The notes under the pieces: generated by a model
Database searches by the model: none
What the model saw: the letters and a program-made list of their open reading frames with translations, nothing else
Told to the model about the DNA's origin: nothing
Assembly: GCF_001611275.1 (NCBI RefSeq)
Contig: NZ_CP015080.1
Span: 620,001-684,000, forward strand
Direction: 5' to 3'
DNA: 64,000 nucleotides
Source of the DNA: Desulfuromonas sp. DDH964
GTDB taxonomy: Bacteria; Desulfobacterota; Desulfuromonadia; Desulfuromonadales; DDH964
Position numbers and translations under genes: made by a program
In this document: in pieces, positions 17,041-25,892 of the stretch
Layout of the letters: each line of letters begins with the position of its first letter
Numbering within the stretch: the first letter of the stretch is position 1

Positions 17041-19757
17041 TGGGCGGGGCGCGGCAAGCTTCCTCTTCTGGAGCACCCTCACTGCAGCTCTCCCCGGGGG
17101 AAGCGGGAAACGATTTTCAGGGCCAGCTGGTCGACCTGCAAAAGCGGGAACGGCTGGCGGTCGGCTACCTGCGGGAGAAGATCAATCAGCTGCTGCAGGT
17201 CATGGGGACCTTGCCCTTGCGAGCCGAGGAGCTCGACGATGAGACCCTCTTCGCCCTCGATCCGCTGGGGATCATCGGGGATGCATTCGCCCAGGTCCTT
17301 GAGCATCTGCAGCAAACCAACGAAGAGCTCGCCCTCGCCCGCGACGAGGTACGGGCAATCTTTGATTCGGTCGGTGCCGCCATTCTGGTGGTCGATCGGG
17401 AGGGACGCATCCAGGCTTGCAACCAGCGGACCCAGGAAGTCTTTTTCCCGGAACTGGATGGGGTGGTCGGGCGTTTTTGCAAGGACATTATCTGCAGGCA
17501 GCCGGTTCCACCTTCCAATTGCCTGCTGCGCCATCTCCTCAAGGGCGGAGGGAGAAGCGCAGAGGGCGATTTTACTTTGGATGAACGCCACTTTCACGTC
17601 GTGGCGACTACGCTCAGCGATAACCAGCGCCTGGCGAGCCAGGTCGCCCTGGTCTATACCGATCTGACTCAGCGGCGCCGTATGGAACAGTCGTTGCGGG
17701 AGACCGAAGAGCGCCTGCGAACCATTGTCGGTTCAGTGCAGGCCGGTATCCTGTTGATCGATGCCGAGGATCATCGGATCGTCGACGTCAACGACAAGGC
17801 CGTCGAACTGATCGGGGTGCCGCGATCAGCCATCGTCGGTTATTGTTGCCAGGAGTTTGTCTGCCCGGCCGCCTGCGGGGAATGCCCGATCACCGATCTC
17901 GGTCAGGAGGCGGATAACTCCGAGCGCTGGCTGCTGCGCGCCAATGGCGAGCGGGTGCCGGTCCTGAAGACGGTGACGACCATTGTTCTGGGCGGGCGGC
18001 GCCATCTGCTCGAAAGCTTCATCGATCTGAGCGCCCGCAAGGAGGCGGAGCAGGCCCTGCAGCAGAGCGAGCGCAAGTATCGTTCTCTCTATGTGAACAT
18101 GCGCGAAGGGGTGGCTCTCAACGAGCTGGTGTACGACGATTGCGACCGGCCCGTCGACTATCGGGTCCTCGACGTCAACCCGGCCTTTGCTCAGATCCTC
18201 GGCCAGGCCCCGGAAGCGATCCAGGGGGAGCTGGCATCGGAAATCTACGGCCAGCCGATACCTCCCCACATGGAGGTCTTCGCCCGGGTCGCCGAGTCCG
18301 GGCAGCCCGCCAACTTCGAATCGAAATGGGATCTCCTCGACCGGGAATTCCATCTCTCGGTCTTCTCTCCCGGCGAGGGACGGTTTGCCACCGTGCTCGA
18401 AGATATCACCGACCGCAAACACGCCGAGCGTGAAATGGAGCGGCTCGCCTACTTCGATGTACTGACCGGTCTGCCCAATCGCAGCCTGTTCCGGGACCGG
18501 CTGGAGCAGGCGCTGGCCCTGGCCGGGCGTGGTGGTCAGCAGGTCGCCCTGATGTTTCTTGACCTCGACCAGTTCAAGGAGGTGAACGACACCCTGGGTC
18601 ACGCCACCGGCGACCAGCTCCTCATCCTGGTCGCAGAACGGCTCTCCCAATGCGTTCGCCGGAGCGATACCGTGGCTCGGTTGGGCGGTGACGAGTTTGT
18701 CATCATTCTCTCCGGGGTCAATGGCGAAACGGATGCCGGCGCCATGGCGCGCAAGGTCCTCGATGTCCTGTCGGCGCCGGTGGCAGTGGCGGAGCGGGAA
18801 ATTTTCATCACCGGCAGTCTCGGTATCGCTCTCTATCCCCATGATGGCCGTGACGCCGAAGCGCTGATCCGGAATGCGGACGCGGCCATGTACCAGGCCA
18901 AGGAACAAGGGGATACCTGCCGCTTTTACACCGCGGCGATGAATGCCCAGGCGCTGGAGCGGCTGCTACTGGGCAACGATTTGCGCCGGGCCTTGGAACG
19001 GGACGAGTTTTTCCTGGTCTACCAGCCGCAGATCAATGTCGCCACCGGCAGGATTATCGGCATGGAGGCCCTTATCCGCTGGCGCCATCCGGAGTTGGGG
19101 TTGCTCCCTCCAGCCCAATTCATCCCCCTCGCCGAAGAGACCGGTTTGATCCTGCCGATCGGGCGCTGGGTCCTGGAAACCGCCTGCAGTCAGGCCAGGG
19201 CCTGGCAGTTGGCCGGGTTCCAGCCGCTGATGGTTTCGGTGAACATCTCCGGACGTCAATTCCGCGAGGCCGACCTTCCCACGACGATTGCCGAAATTCT
19301 CGAGCGAACCGGGCTTGATGCCGAATATCTCGAACTCGAAATCACCGAGACGATCCTGATGGAAAATGCGCAGGCCACCCGCAATGCCCTGGAGACCTTC
19401 AAGGAGATGGGGCTGCAGCTGGCGATCGATGATTTTGGCACCGGCTATTCCTCCCTCAGCTACCTGAAGCATTTCCCGATCGACCGGCTCAAGATCGATC
19501 GCTCCTTTGTCAGCGACATCACCGAACATGCGGATGATGCCGCCATTGCCGAGGCGATCATCGCCCTTGCCCACAGCCTCCACCTCAAGGTCATTGCTGA
19601 AGGGGTGGAAACCCGGGAGCAGCTCGAATTCCTGCGAAGCCGGCGCTGTGATGAAATGCAGGGCTTCTATTTTCGGCGCCCGGAGACCGAGACGGTCTTT
19701 TCCCAAATGCTCAGCGCCGGGCTCATGGTCGAAGGGGTCTGCCCCTTTGGCGGATGA
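17040..19757 (+). CDS. PAS-containing GGDEF-EAL protein (cyclic di-GMP synthase/phosphodiesterase)
   Basis: A 905-aa soluble protein. It has an N-terminal helical part, three PAS domains (about 95-215, 220-340, 345-470), GGDEF with RLGGDEFVII, and EAL with GMEALIRWRHP, ITETILMENA, AIDDFGTGYSS and IAEGVETREQ. Both catalytic motifs look intact, so it may make and break c-di-GMP according to the PAS signal. PAS1 has RFCKDIICRQPVPPSNC and PAS2 CCQEFVCPAACGECPI, cysteine patterns like the one in the kinase at 1328. It overlaps the TusA-like gene by one base, so it is translationally coupled to the sulfur pair, which suggests a sulfur or redox input. Confidence 0.92.
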   Translation: MGGARQASSSGAPSLQLSPGEAGNDFQGQLVDLQKRERLAVGYLREKINQLLQVMGTLPLRAEELDDETLFALDPLGIIGDAFAQVLEHLQQTNEELALARDEVRAIFDSVGAAILVVDREGRIQACNQRTQEVFFPELDGVVGRFCKDIICRQPVPPSNCLLRHLLKGGGRSAEGDFTLDERHFHVVATTLSDNQRLASQVALVYTDLTQRRRMEQSLRETEERLRTIVGSVQAGILLIDAEDHRIVDVNDKAVELIGVPRSAIVGYCCQEFVCPAACGECPITDLGQEADNSERWLLRANGERVPVLKTVTTIVLGGRRHLLESFIDLSARKEAEQALQQSERKYRSLYVNMREGVALNELVYDDCDRPVDYRVLDVNPAFAQILGQAPEAIQGELASEIYGQPIPPHMEVFARVAESGQPANFESKWDLLDREFHLSVFSPGEGRFATVLEDITDRKHAEREMERLAYFDVLTGLPNRSLFRDRLEQALALAGRGGQQVALMFLDLDQFKEVNDTLGHATGDQLLILVAERLSQCVRRSDTVARLGGDEFVIILSGVNGETDAGAMARKVLDVLSAPVAVAEREIFITGSLGIALYPHDGRDAEALIRNADAAMYQAKEQGDTCRFYTAAMNAQALERLLLGNDLRRALERDEFFLVYQPQINVATGRIIGMEALIRWRHPELGLLPPAQFIPLAEETGLILPIGRWVLETACSQARAWQLAGFQPLMVSVNISGRQFREADLPTTIAEILERTGLDAEYLELEITETILMENAQATRNALETFKEMGLQLAIDDFGTGYSSLSYLKHFPIDRLKIDRSFVSDITEHADDAAIAEAIIALAHSLHLKVIAEGVETREQLEFLRSRRCDEMQGFYFRRPETETVFSQMLSAGLMVEGVCPFGG

Positions 19758-19847
19758 ATTCCACCTGCCTGAATTTCACCTGACTTGCACTTGGAATATG
19801 GAGCGGTTACATTGGTACCGCCCCATATCTCCCGTTGGCGAGTCTGC

Positions 19848-21314
19848 ATGAACGATTTTCCTGCGCATATTTCCCCTCACCTTCCGGCACGCATTCCCGA
19901 CCTGGTGGCTCGCGGCCAGGAGGCCGACTGGCGGGTCGTGCGCCTCGGCCCCCGGCTCGCGGCTCTGATTGGTGGCTCCACCGATGACGGTAGCGGCCGG
20001 CGCCTGGAGCAATTGCTCGGGGAGAGCCTTCCCGACCTCGCGGAGCTGGCGCGCGAGGCGGCCGGAAGCGACGAACCGCTGACCGGCATCCCGGTCCGGC
20101 TCCGGGGGGCGCAGGGGGCGATGACGCTGACGGTCGATGTTGTCCCCGGCGGACTCAGTGAGGATTACCGGAGTCGCGAAGTCCAATTTTTCTTCACCGA
20201 GCCACGGATCCATGCCGGCGCGGACCCGGGCGCCGCGGGGTTGGTCGGTACCAGCCCCGGGTTGCAGGAAGTGCTGCGGAAGATCCAACTCTATGCGTTT
20301 TCGGAAGCCCCGGTGGTGGTGACCGGTGAGACCGGGACCGGCAAGGAACTGGTCGCCCGCGCCCTGCACCGGCAAAGTCCCCGTTCCGGGCGGGAGTTTG
20401 TTGCCGTCAACTGCACCGCCATCGCTGAGGAATTGCTCGAGTCGGAACTCTTCGGCCATGAAAAGGGGGCCTTTACCGGTGCCCTGCGCAGTCACCGCGG
20501 GCGCTTCGAGCGGGCGGACCGGGGCACCCTCTTCCTTGACGAAATCGGCGATATGCCGCTGCGCACCCAGGCCAAGCTGCTGCGCGTTCTCGAGGATGGC
20601 CGTATCGAGCGGGTTGGCTCCGAAACCCCGCTCCTGGTCGATGTTCGGGTGGTGGCGGCGACCAACGTTGCCCTCGAACAGGCGGTCGGGCAGGGCCGGT
20701 TCCGGGCCGACCTCTATCATCGCCTGTCGGTGTTGCGCATCCATTTGCCCCCTTTGCGCGAGCGTCGCGAGGACATCCCGCTGCTGGTTGGGCATTTCCT
20801 CGCCGAATTCAATGCCCGCTACCAGCGCGCCTTGCGGCGCCTGACCCCGGAAGCGGTAGGGTTGCTGCAGGCCTATCTCTGGCCGGGCAACGTGCGCGAG
20901 TTGAGAAATGTTCTCGAGCGGGTCTACGTGGAAGCTGCCGGCGAAGTGATCGGCGCCCGGGCGTTTTCCGAGTGGATCCAGGAACGCCAGGACTTTCTGC
21001 CCGGGGACTGGAACCTCGAAGCCCGCTCGCGCAGGCAACCCTTGCCGGTCGTCCCCCAGTATCCTCTGGCGACGGATCGGCAGCTGCTGGGTGCGCCAGC
21101 GCAGCAGGAAGTTCTGCGGGCCGAGCCGGTCGCGGGACGGCTGCGGCACTCCACCCGGCCGGCGGAACTCGACCCCGGCGAAATCCGGCGCGCCTACCTG
21201 GCCACCGGCGGCAACCTGGCTGCCGCCGCCCGTCTGCTCGGGGTCCATCGGGCCACCCTTTACCGTTATCTGGAGCGTTTCGGTCTGACCCGGGCCGATC
21301 TCGAATCAGGCTGA
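19848..21314 (+). CDS. Sigma-54-dependent transcriptional activator
   Basis: A 488-aa bacterial enhancer-binding protein. A divergent N-terminal domain of about 130 residues (weak PAS-like) is followed by an AAA+ domain with GETGTGKEL (Walker A), SELFGHEKGAFTGAL (the sigma-54 contact loop, intact GAFTGA), GTLFLDEIGDMP (Walker B) and WPGNVRELRN. The C-terminus ends in a Fis-type helix-turn-helix (NLAAAARLLGVHRATLYRYLERFG). There is no receiver domain, so activation is by ligand or protein contact. The ATG at 19848 is used because upstream frame sequence is not protein-like; its ribosome binding site is weak. It follows the GGDEF-EAL gene by 90 bases. Confidence 0.9.
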   Translation: MNDFPAHISPHLPARIPDLVARGQEADWRVVRLGPRLAALIGGSTDDGSGRRLEQLLGESLPDLAELAREAAGSDEPLTGIPVRLRGAQGAMTLTVDVVPGGLSEDYRSREVQFFFTEPRIHAGADPGAAGLVGTSPGLQEVLRKIQLYAFSEAPVVVTGETGTGKELVARALHRQSPRSGREFVAVNCTAIAEELLESELFGHEKGAFTGALRSHRGRFERADRGTLFLDEIGDMPLRTQAKLLRVLEDGRIERVGSETPLLVDVRVVAATNVALEQAVGQGRFRADLYHRLSVLRIHLPPLRERREDIPLLVGHFLAEFNARYQRALRRLTPEAVGLLQAYLWPGNVRELRNVLERVYVEAAGEVIGARAFSEWIQERQDFLPGDWNLEARSRRQPLPVVPQYPLATDRQLLGAPAQQEVLRAEPVAGRLRHSTRPAELDPGEIRRAYLATGGNLAAAARLLGVHRATLYRYLERFGLTRADLESG

Positions 21315-21381
21315 TGGTTGCGATGCCGGGTTGACCTTCGGCCCCGGTGGTGGCCGGGAAAATAAAAAATGCAAAAATTTC

Positions 21382-21411
21382 TTGCTTTTCTGAAAGCCAC
21401 TGTGCTACAAG
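21382..21411 (+). promoter_or_regulatory. Putative sigma-70 promoter of the cold-shock gene
   Basis: TTGCTT at 21382-21387 and TACAAG at 21406-21411, with an 18-base spacer and an A/T-rich tract upstream (AATAAAAAATGCAAAAATTT). It would give a leader of about 160 bases, long as is typical for cold-shock genes. Confidence 0.45.
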
Positions 21412-21477
21412 CGAGCATAGCCAGTTTGTGCAGATTGATTTAGTTGCCCGACAGTTGATGTCAGCAAGTTAAAGAAG

Positions 21478-21512
21478 ACCGCACAGACCCGAAGGGCTGG
21501 GTGGTTTTTTTA
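21478..21512 (+). terminator. Terminator/attenuator hairpin in the leader of the cold-shock gene
   Basis: ACCGCACAG paired with CTGGGTGGT (one G-U pair and one mismatch) closes over a GAAG loop and is followed by seven T residues. It lies between the putative promoter and the csp start, so it would either end a short transcript of about 95 nt or attenuate csp. Confidence 0.6.
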
Positions 21513-21577
21513 TTGGGAAAACAGCCGACCCGGCTCCATTAAAAAGGTCCACAGATAGGGACCGAGGAGAAAAGAAA

Positions 21578-21778
21578 ATGGCACAAGGTACAGTGAAATG
21601 GTTCAACGACGCTAAAGGGTTCGGCTTCATCCAGCAGGATAATGGTCCGGACGTATTCGTGCACTTCTCGGCAATTCAGGGCGACGGCTTCAAGTCCCTG
21701 GCCGAGGGCGACCGCGTCGAATTCGACGTGACCCAGGGCCAGAAAGGCCCCCAGTCGGCCAACGTGCGCCGGATCTGA
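21578..21778 (+). CDS. Cold-shock domain protein (CspA family)
   Basis: A 66-aa protein, [39 protein letters not shown]..., with the RNA-binding motifs RNP1 (KGFGFI) and RNP2 (VFVHF). Such proteins melt mRNA structure and act as RNA chaperones. GAGGAGAAAAG precedes the ATG. The gene is monocistronic, with a structured leader and a strong terminator behind it. Confidence 0.97.
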   Translation: MAQGTVKWFNDAKGFGFIQQDNGPDVFVHFSAIQGDGFKSLAEGDRVEFDVTQGQKGPQSANVRRI

Positions 21779-21803
21779 GCTTTATAAAAGACTCAGACAG
21801 CTG

Positions 21804-21837
21804 AAAAGCCCCGCGGGAATCCGCGGGGCTTTTTTTA
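21804..21837 (+). terminator. Intrinsic terminator after the cold-shock gene
   Basis: Perfect 10-bp stem AGCCCCGCGG/CCGCGGGGCT with GAAT loop, flanked by AAA on the left and seven T residues on the right. Confidence 0.95.
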
Positions 21838-21898
21838 TAACCCTCCCTTTGTTTCTCCTTCTCCCCAAGTCTCCCCCTTTTCGCCAACCATTTCCATG

Positions 21899-21949
21899 TT
21901 GCGACGTCGCAACCTTCGCTTGCGACAGGGGTGCGACGTCGCAAGTCGC
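21899..21949. promoter_or_regulatory. Paired palindromic operators upstream of the hsp20 genes
   Basis: TTGCGACGTCGCAA (21899-21912) and TGCGACGTCGCA (21932-21943) are perfect palindromes whose centres are 32 bp apart, about three helical turns. Two extra GCGAC half-sites occur at about 21921 and 21945. The cluster ends about 30 bases upstream of the hsp20 promoter. This is not the CIRCE sequence; the binding protein is unknown. Confidence 0.6.
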
Positions 21950-21977
21950 ATCAATGAAAATGGCCGAATATCATAAA

Positions 21978-22005
21978 TTGTCGAAATAAAAGGAAAATCT
22001 ACAAT
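21978..22005 (+). promoter_or_regulatory. Putative promoter of the hsp20 pair
   Basis: TTGTCG and TACAAT with a 16-base spacer, in an A/T-rich stretch just after the GCGACGTCGC palindromes. It resembles sigma-70 more than the sigma-32 consensus. Confidence 0.5.
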
Positions 22006-22095
22006 TATAAGGTTGGCATGGCGGTTGAAATCAGCAGTGGTCGAATGGAGAGCCGAGCTGGCTCCGCTAACCAGACTCAAAAGGAGGATTCGATC

Positions 22096-22542
22096 ATGGC
22101 AAACTGGGACCTGTTCAGAGAAATGGAAAGCATGACCCGCGATATGGACCACCTGCTGCGCGGTTTCGGCCGCGGCGGCAGCCTGGAACCATCCTTTGCC
22201 GCCGTTTTCGGCGGACGCGGCTACCCCCGCATCAACCTGCGGGAAGATGACGAAAATTTTTACCTGGAGGCACTCCTCCCCGGCATCGATGCCAGCACCC
22301 TCGACATGACGGTACTCAAGAACACCTTGACCATCGCCGGTGAGCGGTCGAACGGGGCCGACCAGCAGGTGACCTGGCACCGGCGGGAGCGTGGCACCGG
22401 CCGCTTCCTGCGCACGGTCGATCTCCCCGCCGATATCGAGGTGGACGAGACCAAGGCCGATTACCGCGACGGGGTCCTCAGCGTCGTCTTGCCCAAGGCA
22501 GCCGCCGCCAAGCCGAAGCGGGTCGAAATCAAGGCGAACTGA
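22096..22542 (+). CDS. Small heat-shock protein, Hsp20/alpha-crystallin family (first copy)
   Basis: A 148-aa protein with an alpha-crystallin domain (about 45-140): PRINLREDDENFYLEALLPGID, LTIAGERS, and the C-terminal beta strand YRDGVLSVVLPKAAAAKPKRVEI. It is an ATP-independent holdase for unfolded proteins. AAAAGGAGG nine bases before the ATG at 22096 fixes the start. It lies 64 bases ahead of a second hsp20 gene, and clpB follows. Confidence 0.95.
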   Translation: MANWDLFREMESMTRDMDHLLRGFGRGGSLEPSFAAVFGGRGYPRINLREDDENFYLEALLPGIDASTLDMTVLKNTLTIAGERSNGADQQVTWHRRERGTGRFLRTVDLPADIEVDETKADYRDGVLSVVLPKAAAAKPKRVEIKAN

Positions 22543-22606
22543 TTCGCTGCGGGATAGGTGATCGTTCGAATCTGGAGCATAACTTACCGTTAAAGGAGAT
22601 GACGTC

Positions 22607-22996
22607 ATGAGTGAAAAGGATCTGACCATAGGAAAAGAAGGCGCGGTTGCCTCGGGGGAACGGCAGGTCGACAGCTGGCTGACGCCGGCGGTCGATATCT
22701 ATGAAAACGACGAGAAGCTGACCCTGGTGGCGGACCTGCCCGGGGTTCCGAAGGGGCGCCTCAATCTCGGTATCGACAAGGGGGTTCTGACGATCGAGGC
22801 CCTGGCGCCGAGTGCCAGCGATGCGAACGGGCTCTACCGTGAATTCGGCACCACCGGCTACTATCGCCGCTTCCAGTTGCCCGATGCCCTCGAGTTCGAC
22901 AAGGTGGAAGCCGAGTTGAAGGACGGCGTCCTCAAGGTGGTGATGCCCAAGTCCGCCGCCGCCCGGCCGCGAAAGATCAATGTGACGGTACATTGA
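22607..22996 (+). CDS. Small heat-shock protein, Hsp20/alpha-crystallin family (second copy)
   Basis: A 129-aa protein: TPAVDIYENDEKLTLVADLPGVPKGRLNLGIDKGVLTIEA... ELKDGVLKVVMPKSAAARPRKINV. It differs markedly from its neighbour and has a longer charged N-terminus. Paired Hsp20 proteins often co-assemble. A TAAAGGAGATGACGTC leader sits before the ATG. It is probably cotranscribed with the upstream copy and is followed by a long hairpin. Confidence 0.95.
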   Translation: MSEKDLTIGKEGAVASGERQVDSWLTPAVDIYENDEKLTLVADLPGVPKGRLNLGIDKGVLTIEALAPSASDANGLYREFGTTGYYRRFQLPDALEFDKVEAELKDGVLKVVMPKSAAARPRKINVTVH

Positions 22997-23015
22997 GGGA
23001 CCGGACCGGGAGACT

Positions 23016-23060
23016 GATGCAAAGGGGCCGGGAAGGGCTTCTTCCCGGCCCCTTTGCATC
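23016..23060 (+). terminator. Long perfect hairpin after the hsp20 pair
   Basis: A 20-bp perfect stem (GATGCAAAGGGGCCGGGAAG and its complement) with a GGCTT loop. No T run follows, so it may act as a strong mRNA 3' stabiliser or an unconventional terminator. Confidence 0.6.
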
Positions 23061-23093
23061 CTGAGACTTGATCGCGCCCAGCGGCAGCGGGTC

Positions 23094-23121
23094 TTGGTCG
23101 CGACCTGGTTCCTGTTATACT
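23094..23121 (+). promoter_or_regulatory. Putative clpB promoter
   Basis: TTGGTC and TATACT with a 16-base spacer, 46 bases upstream of the clpB start. Confidence 0.5.
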
Positions 23122-23166
23122 CTTTACCTTGTTCAGGCTCTACTCCAACCCGCGAAGAGGAAATTT

Positions 23167-25812
23167 ATGGATATCAACCGGATGACCCAGAAGACCCAGG
23201 AAGCTCTGCAGGGCGCGCAGAATCACGCCCTGAAACGCGGCCACGTCGAGGTCGACGGCGAGCACCTGCTGCTGGCCCTCCTGGAGCAGCAGGGTGGACT
23301 GGTGCCACGCCTGCTGCAGCGGCTTGATCTCCCCTTGGAGGAGGTCCGGGAGGCGGTCCGGGCAGAGGTGGAACGCCGGCCGACGGTCTCCGGTTCCGGG
23401 GTGGAAGCCGGAAAGATTTACGTCAGCTCCCGTTTCAACCGGCTGCTGGTGCGGGCCGAGGAGGAAGCGAAGCGGCTCAAGGACGACTATGTCTCCGTCG
23501 AGCATATCCTCCTGGCGCTGATCGAGGAAGGGTCCGGCACCCCGACCGGAAAGCTTCTCAGCCGCTTCGGCGTCGACCGCAATCGGCTGCTGCAGGCCCT
23601 GACGGCCGTTCGCGGCAACCAGCGGGTGACCAGCGCCGACCCGGAGGGGACCTATGAAGCATTGGAAAAATATGGTCGCGATCTGGTGAAGGAGGTGCGC
23701 AAGGGGAAACTCGATCCGGTCATCGGTCGGGACGCCGAGATCCGGCGCGTCATCCGCATCCTCTCCCGCAAGACCAAGAACAACCCGGTGCTGATCGGTG
23801 AGCCGGGAGTCGGCAAGACCGCCATCGTCGAAGGGCTGGCCCATCGCATCGTTCGCGGTGATGTCCCCGAAGGGCTCAAGAACAAGACCGTCTATGCCCT
23901 CGACCTGGGCGCCCTGGTGGCGGGTGCCAAGTACCGCGGTGAATTCGAGGAGCGGCTCAAGGCGGTCCTCACCGAAATCCGCGAAAGCGATGGGCAGATT
24001 CTGCTCTTTATCGACGAATTGCATACCATCGTCGGCGCCGGCAAGGCCGAGGGTTCGATGGACGCCGGCAACATGCTCAAGCCATTGCTGGCGCGGGGAG
24101 AATTGCACTGCATCGGCGCCACCACCCTCGACGAATATCGCCAGCACATTGAAAAGGACAAGGCCCTGGAACGGCGCTTTCAGCCGGTCCTGGTCGAACA
24201 GCCGACGGTAGAGGAGACGGTTTCGATCCTGCGCGGCCTGAAGGAGCGCTTCGAGGTCCACCACGGCGTTCGCATCCAGGATAATGCTCTGGTTGCCGCC
24301 GCCACCTTGTCGCACCGCTATATCTCCGATCGTTTCCTGCCCGATAAGGCGATCGACCTGGTCGACGAGGCCTGTGCCACCATCCGCACTGAAATCGATT
24401 CCATGCCGCAGGAACTGGACGAGGTGACCCGACGCACCATGCAGCTCGAAATCGAGGAGGCGGCCCTGAAGAAGGAAAAGGATGCCGCCAGCAAGGCGCG
24501 GCTGGAAAGCCTGCGCAAGGAGCTGGCCGAGCTGGGGGACCGGGGGAAAGCCCTCAAAATGCAGTGGGAAACGGAAAAAGAAGGGATCCGCAAGCTCCAG
24601 GGATTGCGTGAGGAGATCGAAAAGGTTCGCCAGCAGATCGAGGTTGCCGAACGCAATTACGACCTGAACCGCGCCGCCGAACTGAAACATGGCCGCCTGC
24701 CGCAACTGGAACGGGAGCTGGCCGGTTTCGAGGCGCCCAACCTCCCCGGCAGCGAACCGCGCCTGTTGCGGGAAGAGGTGACCGAGGAGGAGATCGCCGG
24801 CATCGTCGCGCGCTGGACCGGGATTCCGGTGACCCGACTGGTGGAGGGGGAGCGGGAGAAGCTTCTCAAACTTGATCAGGTCCTGCACCGGCGGGTGGTC
24901 GGCCAGGACGAGGCGGTGCAGCTGGTGGCCGACGCGGTGATCCGTGCCCGCGCCGGTATCAAGGACCCGCGGCGGCCGATCGGCTCCTTCATCTTTCTCG
25001 GGCCCACCGGCGTCGGCAAGACCGAACTGGCGCGAACCCTGGCCGAGGCACTCTTCGATTCCGAGGAGAACATGGTCCGTATCGACATGTCCGAATACAT
25101 GGAGAAGCACAGTGTCAGCCGGCTGATCGGCGCTCCTCCCGGCTATGTCGGTTACGAGGAGGGGGGGCAGCTTACCGAGGCGGTGCGGCGCAAGCCCTAC
25201 AGCGTGATCCTTTTCGATGAAATCGAGAAGGCCCACCACGATGTCTTCAACGTCCTGTTGCAGATATTGGACGATGGCCGGGTCACCGACTCCCAGGGGC
25301 GGACGGTCAATTTCAAGAACAGCGTCGTCATCATGACCAGCAATATCGGCTCCGAGTTTCTCCTCGGCGGCGCGACCGCCAGCGGCGAGATCCCGGAGGA
25401 GGCACGGGAGCAGGTGCTGCGGGCCCTGCGAGGGAACTTCCGTCCGGAATTCCTCAACCGGGTCGATGACATTGTCCTCTTCAAGCCGCTGGCCCGGGAG
25501 GAGATCAAGGCGATTCTCGATTTGCAGTTGGCCGATCTGCGTCAGCGCCTGGCCGGGCGGCGCATCGAACTGGAGCTGACCAACGCGGCACGGGACTATA
25601 TTGCCGCGGTCGCCTACGATCCGGTCTTTGGCGCCCGGCCCCTGAAGCGTTACCTGCAGCATCAACTCGAAACCCGCCTCGGGCGGGCGCTGATCGCCGG
25701 GGAGATTCGCGACGGGGCCCGGGTGACCATCGATGCCGGCGAGGATGGACTGACCGTGCAGCATGCCAATCCTCCGGATGCCAGCCCTGACAGCCCCGAA
25801 CCAGGAAAATAA
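23167..25812 (+). CDS. clpB: ATP-dependent disaggregase ClpB
   Basis: An 881-aa AAA+ chaperone that, with DnaK, pulls polypeptides out of aggregates. It has the N-terminal double-Clp domain (1-150), NBD1 with GEPGVGKT (near 211), an M-domain coiled coil (about 410-530, rich in [24 protein letters not shown] heptads) that separates ClpB from ClpA/ClpC, and NBD2 with [12 protein letters not shown] (near 610). GAGG precedes the ATG at 23167; the open frame extends farther up but without family similarity. It has its own promoter after the hsp20 hairpin. Confidence 0.97.
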   Translation: MDINRMTQKTQEALQGAQNHALKRGHVEVDGEHLLLALLEQQGGLVPRLLQRLDLPLEEVREAVRAEVERRPTVSGSGVEAGKIYVSSRFNRLLVRAEEEAKRLKDDYVSVEHILLALIEEGSGTPTGKLLSRFGVDRNRLLQALTAVRGNQRVTSADPEGTYEALEKYGRDLVKEVRKGKLDPVIGRDAEIRRVIRILSRKTKNNPVLIGEPGVGKTAIVEGLAHRIVRGDVPEGLKNKTVYALDLGALVAGAKYRGEFEERLKAVLTEIRESDGQILLFIDELHTIVGAGKAEGSMDAGNMLKPLLARGELHCIGATTLDEYRQHIEKDKALERRFQPVLVEQPTVEETVSILRGLKERFEVHHGVRIQDNALVAAATLSHRYISDRFLPDKAIDLVDEACATIRTEIDSMPQELDEVTRRTMQLEIEEAALKKEKDAASKARLESLRKELAELGDRGKALKMQWETEKEGIRKLQGLREEIEKVRQQIEVAERNYDLNRAAELKHGRLPQLERELAGFEAPNLPGSEPRLLREEVTEEEIAGIVARWTGIPVTRLVEGEREKLLKLDQVLHRRVVGQDEAVQLVADAVIRARAGIKDPRRPIGSFIFLGPTGVGKTELARTLAEALFDSEENMVRIDMSEYMEKHSVSRLIGAPPGYVGYEEGGQLTEAVRRKPYSVILFDEIEKAHHDVFNVLLQILDDGRVTDSQGRTVNFKNSVVIMTSNIGSEFLLGGATASGEIPEEAREQVLRALRGNFRPEFLNRVDDIVLFKPLAREEIKAILDLQLADLRQRLAGRRIELELTNAARDYIAAVAYDPVFGARPLKRYLQHQLETRLGRALIAGEIRDGARVTIDAGEDGLTVQHANPPDASPDSPEPGK

Positions 25813-25813
25813 T

Positions 25814-25842
25814 TTGCAACAATTTAAGGAGGTTGTTAGACT
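25814..25842 (+). promoter_or_regulatory. Putative promoter of the MshEN-REC gene
   Basis: TTGCAA and TAGACT with a 17-base spacer, immediately after the clpB stop. Confidence 0.35.
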
Positions 25843-25892
25843 CTGGTGGACAGGATGGAAATGACCTGCGGGGGGGCGAACTGACGGGAGCT

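Noticed and set aside
21315..21577. GEMM-type (c-di-GMP or cGAMP) riboswitch in the csp leader
   Set aside because: I looked for this because Desulfuromonadales use many GEMM elements, but the conserved core is absent; only the hairpin and T run remain.
23140..25764. Long minus-strand open frame of about 870 codons
   Set aside because: It mirrors clpB; no motif and no ribosome binding site.
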